Of a stretch of 64,000 bases of DNA, positions 24,479-33,037 are shown one piece after another. The stretch lies in assembly GCF_022179125.1 (NCBI RefSeq), contig NZ_BPQG01000032.1, forward strand, positions 62,001-126,000, in the 5' to 3' direction. This DNA is from Methylobacterium cerastii. GTDB lineage: Bacteria > Pseudomonadota > Alphaproteobacteria > Rhizobiales > Beijerinckiaceae. Numbering within the stretch: position 1 is the stretch's first letter; each line of letters begins with the position of its first letter. Made by a program: the position numbers and the translations under genes. Under the pieces are notes generated by a model that saw only the letters and a list, made by a program, of their open reading frames with translations, searched no databases and was not told the DNA's origin.

Positions 24479-25381
24479 ATGGCGACGAGCCTCGACGCAT
24501 TAACCCCTGCCCTCCCCGGGCGCCGGGAGGTGATCGACACGGCGGCCGGCCGGGTCGGCTTCTACGCTTCGTCCGAGGCCGAGGGCGTGCCGCTGCTGCT
24601 GATCCACTCGATCAACGCCGCCGCCAACGCCTACGAGGTCCGCCCGCTCTACCTGCACGCGCAAGGCGCCCGCCCGGTCTACGCCCTCGACCTCCCGGGC
24701 TTCGGCTTCTCCGAGCGGTCGCGCCGCCTCTACGATCCGCGCCTGATGGTGGACGCGATCCACGCCGTCGCCGCCGAGATCGCCGGGCGGCACGGCGGCG
24801 TCCGCGTCGACGCGATCGCGGTGTCGCTCTCGGCCACCTACCTCGCCCGCGCCGTGGTCGAGCGGCCCGAGGTCTACCGCGCGATCGGCCTGATCAGCCC
24901 GACCGGGTTCGACCGGCGACTCGCCGGGCGCGGGCCGGCGGGCGGCGACCGCGGCAGCCCGCGCGTCCGCAGGATCGTCGACTCGGCCGTCCTCGGGCCG
25001 GCGTTGTTCGCCCTCCTCGTCAGCCGCCCGAGCATGCGCTTCTTCCTGCGCAAGACCTTCGGCTCGAAGCGGATCGACGAAGGGCTGTTCGCCTACGATC
25101 ACCTGTCGGCCCACCAGCCGGGCGCGCGGCACGCACCGTACTGCTTCGTGGCCGGCTACCTGTTCCCCACCGACGCCACCACGCTCTACGAGGCGCTGAC
25201 GCTCCCGGTGCTGATGCTGCACGGCAGCCGCGGCGACTTCGTCGACTTCCGCGACGCGCCGCGTTTCGCCGGCCGGCCGAACTGGACGATCCGCGCCCTG
25301 CCCACCGGCGCCTTCCCGCATTTCGAGGACCCGGCGACGGTGACGGGCGCCTTCGATGCGTTCTTCGCCGGCCTCGCTTGA
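24479..25381 (+). CDS. Alpha/beta hydrolase with atypical nucleophile elbow
   Basis: A 300-residue protein with the fold landmarks LLLIHSINAAANAYEVRP, VYALDLPGFGFSERS, late Asp in LMLHGSRGDFVD and His in FPHFEDP. The nucleophile elbow reads AVSLSA with Ser116, where most members have GxSxG, so Gly is replaced on both sides. This may alter activity. ATG 24479 (AAGG upstream) is chosen, since the longer frame from 24302 overlaps the MFS start. It is convergent with the sulfotransferase-like gene 13 bp away. Confidence 0.82.
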   Translation: MATSLDALTPALPGRREVIDTAAGRVGFYASSEAEGVPLLLIHSINAAANAYEVRPLYLHAQGARPVYALDLPGFGFSERSRRLYDPRLMVDAIHAVAAEIAGRHGGVRVDAIAVSLSATYLARAVVERPEVYRAIGLISPTGFDRRLAGRGPAGGDRGSPRVRRIVDSAVLGPALFALLVSRPSMRFFLRKTFGSKRIDEGLFAYDHLSAHQPGARHAPYCFVAGYLFPTDATTLYEALTLPVLMLHGSRGDFVDFRDAPRFAGRPNWTIRALPTGAFPHFEDPATVTGAFDAFFAGLA

Positions 25382-25394
25382 CCGGGCGCCTCGC

Positions 25395-26519
25395 TCAGCT
25401 GACCCGCCATCGCGATTCGAAGCCGGCGAGCCGCGCAGCACCGAGGGTGGCGCGCTCCACGCACTCGGCCGGGACCCGGCGCCACGCCGGGGGCCTGCGG
25501 AAGTCGAAACGGCACATGGTCTCGCGCATCAGGAGCGCGATCTGCGCTTCGGTCTCCGCCGGGATCGGCCGGCCGGCCCACTCATTCGGCGCCCGCGCGG
25601 GCGCCGCAGCGACGACCCGATCCCATGGCAGGCCCCAGGCCAGCTCGGCGAAGCGCGCGCAGGTGGCGGCGAAGCGGTCGGCGAGTTCCTCGGCAAGTTC
25701 CGGCGCGTCGCCGCGGAACGGCTCGGGATCGAGGCCGCGCGACCACGCCGCCTGATCGAGGACGTGACCGATGCGGCGCGGGTGGCCGTCCACCTGCCGG
25801 TGGACCCTGAGGCTCCGCAGCCGGCGCGAAGCCTCGACGGCGAGCGGCCCGGAACTGCGGTTGGTCACGGTGCCCAGGACCGCGGCGTCCATCATCGGCC
25901 CGAGCCGCCCGGCGAGGCCGAGGGCGGCGACGAACCGCTCGACCAGCGTCGCGTCGGAGCGCGCGTCGCGAAGCGGCACGGCGGTGACGGCGCCATCCGT
26001 CGCCCGCGCCCACGGGGCGATGAGCGCGCGGTAGTCGAGGCGCCCGGAGCGGCGATGCGCGCGGGCGTATTCGCGGAAGGTCCGCGGCTCCTTCACCAGC
26101 TGCGCGCGGTGGGCGTAGGCGGAGTTCAGGAACTCGAACGGCGGCTTCACCGCCATCACGACCTCCATCGCGAAGCCGCGCCGGGCGAACACCTCGGACA
26201 GCGTCCGCGGAACGCCGAAGCTCGGCCGCTGCACCGAGAAGTCCTCGTAGGAGAGGATCACGGTGTCGGCGTCGGTGTCGGCGAGCGCCCGATCGAGGCG
26301 CGCCAGCATCGTGCGGCGCTCCGCCTTCGGCCGCCGGCCGTCGAGCGCCTCGCCCAACACCTGGTGGTTGACGTCGGCCCCAGACCGGGCTCCCTCGGGC
26401 GCGAGGTTTGGGTAGAGCAGCCCGGCCTCCGCCAGCCTCGGACGCAGAGTGGCCAGCACCAGCTGCAGCGATGTGGACCCCGTCCGGGGCATTCCGATAT
26501 GGATGATCGCGCGACGCAT
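25395..26519 (-). CDS. Sulfotransferase-like P-loop protein
   Basis: A 374-residue protein beginning with RRAIIHIGMPRTGSTSLQ, the 5'-phosphosulfate binding loop typical of sulfotransferase-family proteins. A later region (TVILSYEDFSVQ) resembles the second PAPS-binding segment. Members transfer sulfate from PAPS to carbohydrates, lipids or small molecules, often in capsule or glycolipid modification. The target is not known here. ATG 26519 directly precedes the P-loop strand. It is divergent from the GlcG-like gene. Confidence 0.78.
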   Translation of the reverse strand: MRRAIIHIGMPRTGSTSLQLVLATLRPRLAEAGLLYPNLAPEGARSGADVNHQVLGEALDGRRPKAERRTMLARLDRALADTDADTVILSYEDFSVQRPSFGVPRTLSEVFARRGFAMEVVMAVKPPFEFLNSAYAHRAQLVKEPRTFREYARAHRRSGRLDYRALIAPWARATDGAVTAVPLRDARSDATLVERFVAALGLAGRLGPMMDAAVLGTVTNRSSGPLAVEASRRLRSLRVHRQVDGHPRRIGHVLDQAAWSRGLDPEPFRGDAPELAEELADRFAATCARFAELAWGLPWDRVVAAAPARAPNEWAGRPIPAETEAQIALLMRETMCRFDFRRPPAWRRVPAECVERATLGAARLAGFESRWRVS

Positions 26520-26601
26520 CGTCGATCGCCTCCTTGTCCTGATCCCTGGCCGTCGCGGACCGTCCGCCCCGGCTGTCCGTCCCCCCAATCCCCCGGTTCC
26601 G

Positions 26602-27039
26602 ATGATCGACCTGACGCTCGAGTCCGCCCGCATCATCGTCGCGACCGCCTTGGAGACGGCCCGAACGCGCGGCCTGAAGCCGCTCGCCGTGGTCGTCTAT
26701 GACGATCGAGGGTCTCTGAAATGTGTCCAGGTGGAGGACGGCGCCTCGCTCCGCCGCGCCGAGATCGCGATGGGCAAGGCCAACGGCGCCCTGGCGCTCG
26801 GCCTCGGCTCGCGGGCGATCCATGCCCGGGCGGAGGCCCAGCCCTACTTCGTCGCGGCGGTGAGCCACGTGGTCGGAGCCGCGGCCCTGGTGCCGGTGCC
26901 GGGCGGCGTGCTGATCCGCGCGGCGGACGGCCGTCTGCTCGGCGCCGTCGGCATCTCGGGCGACACGTCGGACAACGACGAGATCTGCGCGCTCGCCGGC
27001 ATCGAGGCCGCCGGGCTCGTGCCAGAGACCGGCGCCTGA
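26602..27039 (+). CDS. GlcG/HbpS-family heme-binding-type protein
   Basis: A 145-residue protein matching the GlcG/HbpS (DUF336) fold: LTLESARIIVATALETARTR, KPLAVVVYDDRGSLKCVQ, and VPGGVLIRAADGRLLGAVGI with the conserved GVSGD-like GISGDTSDNDE near the end. HbpS binds heme and senses redox stress; GlcG sits in glycolate loci. Here it lies 4 bp before a peptide-type ABC binding protein gene, so the two are likely translated together. ATG 26602 is used; the frame start at 26449 overlaps the divergent gene. Confidence 0.85.
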   Translation: MIDLTLESARIIVATALETARTRGLKPLAVVVYDDRGSLKCVQVEDGASLRRAEIAMGKANGALALGLGSRAIHARAEAQPYFVAAVSHVVGAAALVPVPGGVLIRAADGRLLGAVGISGDTSDNDEICALAGIEAAGLVPETGA

Positions 27040-27043
27040 GCCG

Positions 27044-28639
27044 ATGCGCCTGCCGCGCCGTGGCTGGCTTTCCGGCGCGGGCGCCATGCTGCTCGCGGGT
27101 ACTGCCGGAGCGCGGGCGGCGCCGGACGGCACGTATCGGCGCGGCAACGACGCCGACCCCGAGACCCTCGACCCGCACCGGTCGTCGACCGTGGCCGAGG
27201 CGCACATCCTGCGCGACCTCTATGACGGGCTGCTCACCTACGACAACCGCGGCGCCATCATCCCCGGCGCCGCGCAATCCTGGCGCGTGTCGGACGACGG
27301 GCTGACCTACACCTTCACCCTGCGCGAGGGCGGGCGTTGGTCGAACGGCGACCCGGTCGAGGCGGAGGCCTTCGTCTACTCCCTGCGCCGCATCCTCGCG
27401 CCGGAGACGGCGGCAAAGTACGCCGAGGTGCTGTTCCCGATCCGCAACGCGGCGGCGATCAACCGCGGCGCGATGCCGGCGACGGCGCTCGGCGTCGCCG
27501 CGCCCGACCCCCGCACGGTGACGATCGCGCTGGAGGCGCCGACTCCCTACCTCCTCGAACTCCTGACGCACCAGACCGCGCTGCCGGTGCACCGTCCGTC
27601 CGTCGAACGCTTCGGCGAGAGCTTCACCCGGCCGGGCAACCTCGTCTCGAACGGACCCTACGCTCTGGTCGACTCGGTGCCGAACGACCGCATCGTGCTC
27701 AGGCGCAACCCGCATTTCCACGCGGCGGCCGAGATCGCGATCCCGCAGGTCGCCTTCGTGCCGACGCCGGACCTGTCGAGCGCGGTGCGGCGCTACGATG
27801 CGGGCGAGCTGGATTCGCTGGCCGACCTGCCCGGCGACCAGATGGCGTCGCTGCGCCGCCGCTTCGGCGACCAGGTCGTGCTCGGGCCTTCGCTCGGCCT
27901 CTACGCGCTGGCGGTGAACACGCGGAAGCCGCCCTTCGACGACGTCCGCGTTCGGCGCGCCCTGTCGTTGGCGCTCGACCGCGAATACCTCGCCGAGGCG
28001 TTGTGGGGCGGCACCATGAGCCCGGCCTACTCGCTCTGCCCGCCCGGGCTCGACAACTACCGGACGCCCCCGGAGACGGAGGGGCGCACCCGCCTCCCGA
28101 TCGACAACGAGGAGACGGCCGCCCGCCTGCTCGCGGAGGCGGGCTTCGGGCCGGACCGGCCGCTGCGGGTCGAGTACCGTTTCAACACCAGCGACAACAA
28201 CCGCAACACCGCCGTCGCGGTCGCCGAGATGTGGCGCGGCCTCGGGATCGAGACCCGGTTCGTCTACACCGACGCCAAGACCCACTTCGCGTATCTGCGC
28301 GACGGCGGCGACTTCGACGTCGCGCGGATGTCCTGGATCGCCGACTACTCCGACCCGCAGAACTTCCTGTTCCTGCTCACCACCGGCAACGACGGGATGA
28401 ACCCCGGCCATTGGTCGAACGCCGAGTACGACGCCCTCCTGGCGAAGGCCGCGGCCGAACGCGACCTCACCGCACGCGCCGACCTTCTCTACCGCGCCGA
28501 GGCGCTGGTGATGCGCGACCCGCCGTGGATCCCGGTGATGCACACCCGCTCCAAGGCGCTGATCGCGCCGCGCCTGCACGGCTACGTGCCGAACCTGCGC
28601 AACGCCGCGCCGACGCGGTTCCTGCGGCTCGTCGGATGA
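27044..28639 (+). CDS. Peptide/heme-type ABC transporter substrate-binding protein
   Basis: A 531-residue periplasmic protein of the SBP_bac_5 (OppA/DppA/MppA) family, with DADPETLDPHRSSTVAEAH at the N-terminus of the mature form and the repeated family blocks LREGGRWSNGDPVEAEAFVY and VRVRRALSLALDREYLAEAL. The signal peptide is Arg-rich (LPRRGWLSGAGAMLLAG) and could use either Sec or Tat. The gene is followed by two permease genes. The ligand could be oligopeptides, or heme, given the GlcG-like partner 4 bp upstream. Confidence 0.92.
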   Translation: MRLPRRGWLSGAGAMLLAGTAGARAAPDGTYRRGNDADPETLDPHRSSTVAEAHILRDLYDGLLTYDNRGAIIPGAAQSWRVSDDGLTYTFTLREGGRWSNGDPVEAEAFVYSLRRILAPETAAKYAEVLFPIRNAAAINRGAMPATALGVAAPDPRTVTIALEAPTPYLLELLTHQTALPVHRPSVERFGESFTRPGNLVSNGPYALVDSVPNDRIVLRRNPHFHAAAEIAIPQVAFVPTPDLSSAVRRYDAGELDSLADLPGDQMASLRRRFGDQVVLGPSLGLYALAVNTRKPPFDDVRVRRALSLALDREYLAEALWGGTMSPAYSLCPPGLDNYRTPPETEGRTRLPIDNEETAARLLAEAGFGPDRPLRVEYRFNTSDNNRNTAVAVAEMWRGLGIETRFVYTDAKTHFAYLRDGGDFDVARMSWIADYSDPQNFLFLLTTGNDGMNPGHWSNAEYDALLAKAAAERDLTARADLLYRAEALVMRDPPWIPVMHTRSKALIAPRLHGYVPNLRNAAPTRFLRLVG

Positions 28640-28991
28640 GCGGGCGCTTGTCTCGCCTCGGCGCGCGACGGATACACTTCGGCACGACCGGCGGGGCATT
28701 TTATGAACGATGGAGTACGGCCGGCCTCGCCCGGGATGGGCATCCGGGCCGGATGTCCCGAGGCGCGGCCGGCGTGATCGCACCAGCAAGGCTCCATCGC
28801 CTTTACGTATCCCGTAGCGGGTCGGGAGAGGGGAGCGACGATGCCGGATACGGCGCTCCCCTCTCCCGACCCTCGCTGACGCGAGGCCCACCCTCCCCCG
28901 CAGAGGAGGGAGGGAGACGCGCCTTTTACGAATGCGGCGAGCCGTGTGCCAGGTGGGTTGCCCCAGCGTCCAAGCATCGGTCGTTTTGCGC
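28640..28991. other. Intergenic region splitting the ABC operon
   Basis: 352 bp between the binding protein and permease genes, all on the plus strand. No gene is credible. It contains a large inverted repeat at 28819-28872, probably a structure that limits read-through and keeps the binding protein in excess over the permeases. Confidence 0.5.
28819..28872. repeat. Long perfect inverted repeat in an ABC operon
   Basis: Arms GGGTCGGGAGAGGGGAGCG (28819-28837) and CGCTCCCCTCTCCCGACCC (28854-28872) are exact inverted copies around a 16-nt loop. It may be a dispersed intergenic repeat or a transcript-stabilising stem. Confidence 0.85.
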
Positions 28992-29915
28992 ATGACCGGC
29001 TACGTGCTGCGCCGGCTGCTGCAGGCGATCCCGACGCTGTTCGTGGTGATTGCGCTGAGCTTCTTCCTGATGCGGCTCGCGCCCGGCGGGCCGTTCGACC
29101 TGGAGCGGCCGTTGGCGCCTGCGGCCATGGACAACCTGCGCCGGGTCTACGGGCTCGACCAGCCGCTGGCGGTGCAGTTCGGGCGCTACCTCGCGGCCCT
29201 GGTCCGGGGCGATCTCGGGCCGTCCTTCTCCTTCCGCGACATGAGCGTCGCCGACCTGTTCGCCCGCGGCCTGCCGGTGTCGATGATCCTCGGCGGCTTG
29301 GCGCTTGCCGTCTCGCTCGCGCTCGGCGTCGGCCTCGGCGCGTGGGCGGCGTACCGTCGCGGCGGATGGGTCGACCGTTTGGTCGGGGCGGCCGCCTCGC
29401 TCGGCCTGTCGGTGCCGGGCTTCGTCGTCGCGCCGCTGCTGCAGATCGCCTTCGGCCTCTCGCTGCGCTGGCTGCCGGTGAGCGGCTGGGAGGGGGGCGC
29501 GCCCTCGCACCTGATCCTGCCGGTGATCACCCTGGCGCTGCCGCAGGCCGGAGGCATCGCCCGGCTCACCCGGGCGTCGATGGCGGAGGCGTTGCGCGCC
29601 CAGCACGTGCGGACCATGCGCAGCCTCGGCCTGCCGCCCTGGCGCATCGCCCGGCACGCCCTGCGCGGCGCGCTGCTGCCCGTCGTCGCGATCCTCGGGC
29701 CGCTCTCGGCCAGCCTGCTCACCGGCTCGGTGGTGGTCGAGACCATCTTCGGCCTGCCCGGGATCGGCCGCTACTTCGTCGAGGGGGCCTTGAACCGCGA
29801 CTACACCCTGGTGATGGGGACGGTGGTGCTGGTGGCGGTGCTCGTCGTCGTCCTGAACCTCGTCGCCGACCTCGTCTCGGCGTGGCTCGACCCGCGCCTG
29901 CGGCTGCACGCGTGA
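28992..29915 (+). CDS. Peptide-type ABC transporter permease (DppB/OppB-like)
   Basis: A 307-residue permease: N-terminal TGYVLRRLLQAIPTLFVVIA, the OppB signature MRLAPGGPFD and LRRVYGLDQPLAVQF, about six helices, and the EAA loop HVRTMRSLGLPPWRIARHAL. ATG 28992 begins directly before the first conserved helix. The stop overlaps the GTG start of the next permease by 4 nt (GTGA), so the two are translationally coupled. With its partner it forms the inner-membrane channel. Confidence 0.92.
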   Translation: MTGYVLRRLLQAIPTLFVVIALSFFLMRLAPGGPFDLERPLAPAAMDNLRRVYGLDQPLAVQFGRYLAALVRGDLGPSFSFRDMSVADLFARGLPVSMILGGLALAVSLALGVGLGAWAAYRRGGWVDRLVGAAASLGLSVPGFVVAPLLQIAFGLSLRWLPVSGWEGGAPSHLILPVITLALPQAGGIARLTRASMAEALRAQHVRTMRSLGLPPWRIARHALRGALLPVVAILGPLSASLLTGSVVVETIFGLPGIGRYFVEGALNRDYTLVMGTVVLVAVLVVVLNLVADLVSAWLDPRLRLHA

Positions 29916-31012
29916 GCGCGCCGCCCAAGTCGCCGACGCGCCGCGCGATCCTGCGCCTGTCGCGCGACCGTGGCGCGATGACGGCGCTCGCCGTGCTCGC
30001 CCTGATGACGCTCGCCTGCCTGGTCGGCCCGCTGCTCACCGGCCATGCGCCCGCGCGGACCTACCCGGACCTGCGCCAGCTTCCCCCCGGCCTCGCGGCC
30101 CAACCCGACGCGGATCGTCTGCGGCCCACGCTCGATCGCCTCGCCTTCCGTATCCGCGCGACGGTGGCGGAGGCCGAGAGGACGGGCGACACGCTCCGCC
30201 TCGTCCTGGCCTCGGACGCAACGATCGACCCGCGCGGCCTCGTCTACCTGCCGCGCTCAGACCTGTTCGGCGCCCCCCGCGTCGTCGCCAGCGAGGACGA
30301 CGGGCGGCGCCTCACCGTCGCGGTGCCAGTGCGGAGGCTCCACTTCCTCCTCGGCACCGACGTGCATGGGCGCGACCTCCTCAGCCGCAGCCTCGTGGCC
30401 GGCCGCGTCTCGCTGCTGATCGGGCTCACCGCGACGCTGGTCGCGCTTGGCGTCGGCATCCTCTACGGCGCCGTCTCGGGGTTCGCCGGAGGGGCCGTCG
30501 ACGCCGCGATGATGCGGGTGGTCGACATCCTCTACGCCCTGCCGTTCGTGTTCTTCGTGATCGTGCTGGTGGTGTTCTTCCGCGCGAGCCTCGCCCTGAT
30601 CCTGGTGGCGATCGGCGCCGTGGAATGGCTCGACATGGCCCGCATCGTCCGCGCCCAGACCCTGGCGCTGCGCCGCCGCGACTTCGTCCGCGCCGCCGAG
30701 GCGCTCGGCCTGTCGTCCGCCGCGATCCTGCGGCGGCACATCGTGCCGAACACCCTCGGGCCGGTGACGGTCGCCGCCACCTTGCTGGTGCCGCGGGTGA
30801 TCCTCCTGGAGAGCTTCCTGTCGTTCCTCGGCCTCGGCGTGCAGGAGCCGGCGACGAGCTGGGGCGTGCTGATCGCGGAAGGCGCGCGCAGCCTCGAATC
30901 CGCGCCGCACATGCTCGCCGGGCCGGCGGCGTTCCTGGTTGCGACCCTCGTGGCCCTCAACGTGCTCGGCGACGGGCTGGCCGCCGCGCTCGATCCGCGG
31001 GCGGAGGCCTGA
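29912..31012 (+). CDS. Peptide-type ABC transporter permease (DppC/OppC-like) with long insert
   Basis: A 366-residue permease starting with GTG at 29912, overlapping the stop of the DppB-like gene. After the first helix (GAMTALAVLALMTLACLVGP) there is a soluble insert of roughly 100 residues (about 45-145) before the LGTDVHGRDLLSRSL motif, longer than usual in DppC. The core helices and EAA loop (AAEALGLSSAAILRRHIVPN) are standard. No ATPase gene follows; the next gene is on the opposite strand. Confidence 0.9.
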   Translation: MSAPPKSPTRRAILRLSRDRGAMTALAVLALMTLACLVGPLLTGHAPARTYPDLRQLPPGLAAQPDADRLRPTLDRLAFRIRATVAEAERTGDTLRLVLASDATIDPRGLVYLPRSDLFGAPRVVASEDDGRRLTVAVPVRRLHFLLGTDVHGRDLLSRSLVAGRVSLLIGLTATLVALGVGILYGAVSGFAGGAVDAAMMRVVDILYALPFVFFVIVLVVFFRASLALILVAIGAVEWLDMARIVRAQTLALRRRDFVRAAEALGLSSAAILRRHIVPNTLGPVTVAATLLVPRVILLESFLSFLGLGVQEPATSWGVLIAEGARSLESAPHMLAGPAAFLVATLVALNVLGDGLAAALDPRAEA

Positions 31013-31040
31013 TCGCGCGGCCTGATTGCGAGGCGTGGCC

Positions 31041-31406
31041 TCACCGTATCTCGGTATAGGCCGGGTAGACCTGCCGAACCCGGCGCCGCTCCTCAGGGAT
31101 CGGCATCGCCGGGCGCACCCGCGCCTGCGCCGCCGCCGGCAGGACGATGTTGGTCTCGGCCGGGCGCAGGCGCCAGCGGTCGGAGCCCGACATCGTCACC
31201 GGCTGCCGGTCCCGGGCCAGCGTCGCGTCGGCCCCGTGGGTCGGCACGACGGCGAGGCCGGCGAGCGCCGCCGTCGCCAGGATGCCCAGCCGCAGGCAGG
31301 GCCCGAGGCGGCGGGCCTGGGAGCGTGCATGAGAGCGGGGGTGGGACGGAGCACGGAACCGCGACGGGGAGCGGACTGTCTTGCGAACGTCGAGGCGAGG
31401 CTTCAT
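31041..31406 (-). CDS. Hypothetical secreted protein
   Basis: A 121-residue protein with a very basic N-terminus, a signal-like hydrophobic segment (LGILATAALAGLAVVPTHG) and a mature region with ordered-looking sequence (QPVTMSGSDRWRLRPAETNI...). No family is recognised. The start is uncertain: ATG 31406 is used, while a second ATG lies a few codons upstream. It is divergent from an MFS transporter. Confidence 0.55.
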   Translation of the reverse strand: MKPRLDVRKTVRSPSRFRAPSHPRSHARSQARRLGPCLRLGILATAALAGLAVVPTHGADATLARDRQPVTMSGSDRWRLRPAETNIVLPAAAQARVRPAMPIPEERRRVRQVYPAYTEIR

Positions 31407-31521
31407 GGGAGGCATCCACGGTGATGCCGTCATCAAAGCCCGCAACGATGAAAGCTCAGCCGAACCTTTCGCTGGTCTCCGCCGTTCTGAACAGGCGTCT
31501 CGAGTCAAGGTAAACACAGTC

Positions 31522-33000
31522 ATGGCGACCAAAGTCGAGACCGCGTCGGGCAAGACGACGCCCGAGCGCGCCCCCATGGGCACGATCGTCGACACCGACA
31601 TCTCCGCACGACTGGACCGCCTGCCCTGGGGCCGGTTCCACGTCCTCGTCATCGTGGCGCTCGGCATCACCTGGGTGCTCGACGGGCTGGAGGTGACGCT
31701 GGCCGGCGCGCTCGTCGGCGCGTTGCGCAAGGCGCCGATGAGCTTCACCGAGTTCGATGTGGGGCTGGCCGCCTCCTCCTACCTGGTCGGCGCGGTTACG
31801 GGGGCGCTCGGCTTCGGCTGGCTGACCGACCGCATCGGCCGCAAGAAGCTGTTCTTCATCACGCTGGCCCTCTACCTCGCGGCGACCGCGGCCACGGGCC
31901 TGTCGTGGAACGTCTACTCGTTCTGCATCTTCCGCTTCCTCACCGGCGCCGGCATCGGCGGCGAGTACACCGCGATCAACTCGACGATCCAGGAGCTCGT
32001 GCCGGCACGCGTCCGCGGCTGGACCGACCTCGTGATCAACGGGTCGTTCTGGATCGGCGCCGCGCTCGGCTCCTTCCTCTCGATCGTGCTCCTGAAGCCC
32101 GAGGTGATCGACCCGGCCTGGGGCTGGCGCGTCGCGTTCTTCACCGGCGGCGCCATCGGCCTCGTGATCCTGCTGCTCCGCACCTGGATCCCCGAGAGCC
32201 CGCGCTGGCTCGCGACCCACGGCTACACCGCCGAGGCCGACCGGGTGGTCTCCGGCATCGAGAAGCGCTTCACCGACGAGGGCCACACCCTGCCGCCGGT
32301 GGACGAGGGCAAGCGGATGAAGCTGCGCACCCGCGACCACACCCCGCTCTCGGAGGTGTTCGGGACGATGTTCGGCACCTCGCGCAAGCAGACCGTCGTC
32401 GGGCTCGCGCTGATGATCGCGCAGGCGTTCTTCTACAACGCGTTGTTCTTCACCTACGCCCTGGTGCTGGAGCGGTTCTACGGCGTGCCCGGCGGCAGCG
32501 TCGGCTGGTACCTGCTGCCGTTCGCCCTCGGCTCCTTCCTCGGGCCGCTGCTCCTCGGGCGCCTTTTCGACACGGTCGGCCGCCGGCCGATGATCGCCTT
32601 CACCTACGGCATCTCGGCGGTGCTGCTCGCGGGCGCCGGATACCTGTTCAAGATCGAGGTGTTCGGGGCCTGGGCGCAGACCGGCGTGTGGATGGTGGTG
32701 TTCTTCTTCGCCTCCGCCGCGGCGAGCGCCGCCTACCTCACCGTCGCCGAGACCTTCCCTCTGGAGATCCGGGCCCTGGCCATCGCCGGCTTCTACGCCA
32801 TCGGCACCGGCATCGGCGGCGTCTCGGGGCCGCTCCTGTTCGGCTCGCTCGTGGAGACCGGCTCCCGCGAGGCGGTCTTCGGCGGCTATCTCGTCGGGGC
32901 CGCGCTGATGGCGGTCGCGGCCATCGTCGGCGGCCTCTTCGGCACGGCAGCCGAGGGACGCTCGCTGGAGGACGTGTCGAAGCCGCTCGCGGCGGCCTGA
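31522..33000 (+). CDS. MFS transporter, metabolite:H+ symporter / sugar porter-like
   Basis: A 492-residue protein with 12 predicted helices. Conserved features are DGLEVTLAGALVGAL in helix 1, GWLTDRIGRKKLFF between helices 2 and 3, FLTGAGIGGEYTAINSTIQE in helix 4, and RLFDTVGRRPMIAFTYG in the second half. This pattern fits the metabolite:proton symporter branch (organic acids, aromatic acids or sugars). ATG 31522 is chosen because it fits the usual cytosolic N-terminus; the frame is open further upstream. The substrate is not deducible. Confidence 0.88.
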   Translation: MATKVETASGKTTPERAPMGTIVDTDISARLDRLPWGRFHVLVIVALGITWVLDGLEVTLAGALVGALRKAPMSFTEFDVGLAASSYLVGAVTGALGFGWLTDRIGRKKLFFITLALYLAATAATGLSWNVYSFCIFRFLTGAGIGGEYTAINSTIQELVPARVRGWTDLVINGSFWIGAALGSFLSIVLLKPEVIDPAWGWRVAFFTGGAIGLVILLLRTWIPESPRWLATHGYTAEADRVVSGIEKRFTDEGHTLPPVDEGKRMKLRTRDHTPLSEVFGTMFGTSRKQTVVGLALMIAQAFFYNALFFTYALVLERFYGVPGGSVGWYLLPFALGSFLGPLLLGRLFDTVGRRPMIAFTYGISAVLLAGAGYLFKIEVFGAWAQTGVWMVVFFFASAAASAAYLTVAETFPLEIRALAIAGFYAIGTGIGGVSGPLLFGSLVETGSREAVFGGYLVGAALMAVAAIVGGLFGTAAEGRSLEDVSKPLAAA

Positions 33001-33037
33001 CGGTCCTGTTGCGATGCCATCGCGCGTGGCGCTGGGG

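Noticed and set aside
22939-25755. A 938-codon plus-strand open frame covering an MFS gene and an alpha/beta hydrolase gene.
   Set aside because: It is antisense to, or out of frame with, two clear genes and has low-complexity composition typical of GC-rich shadow frames.
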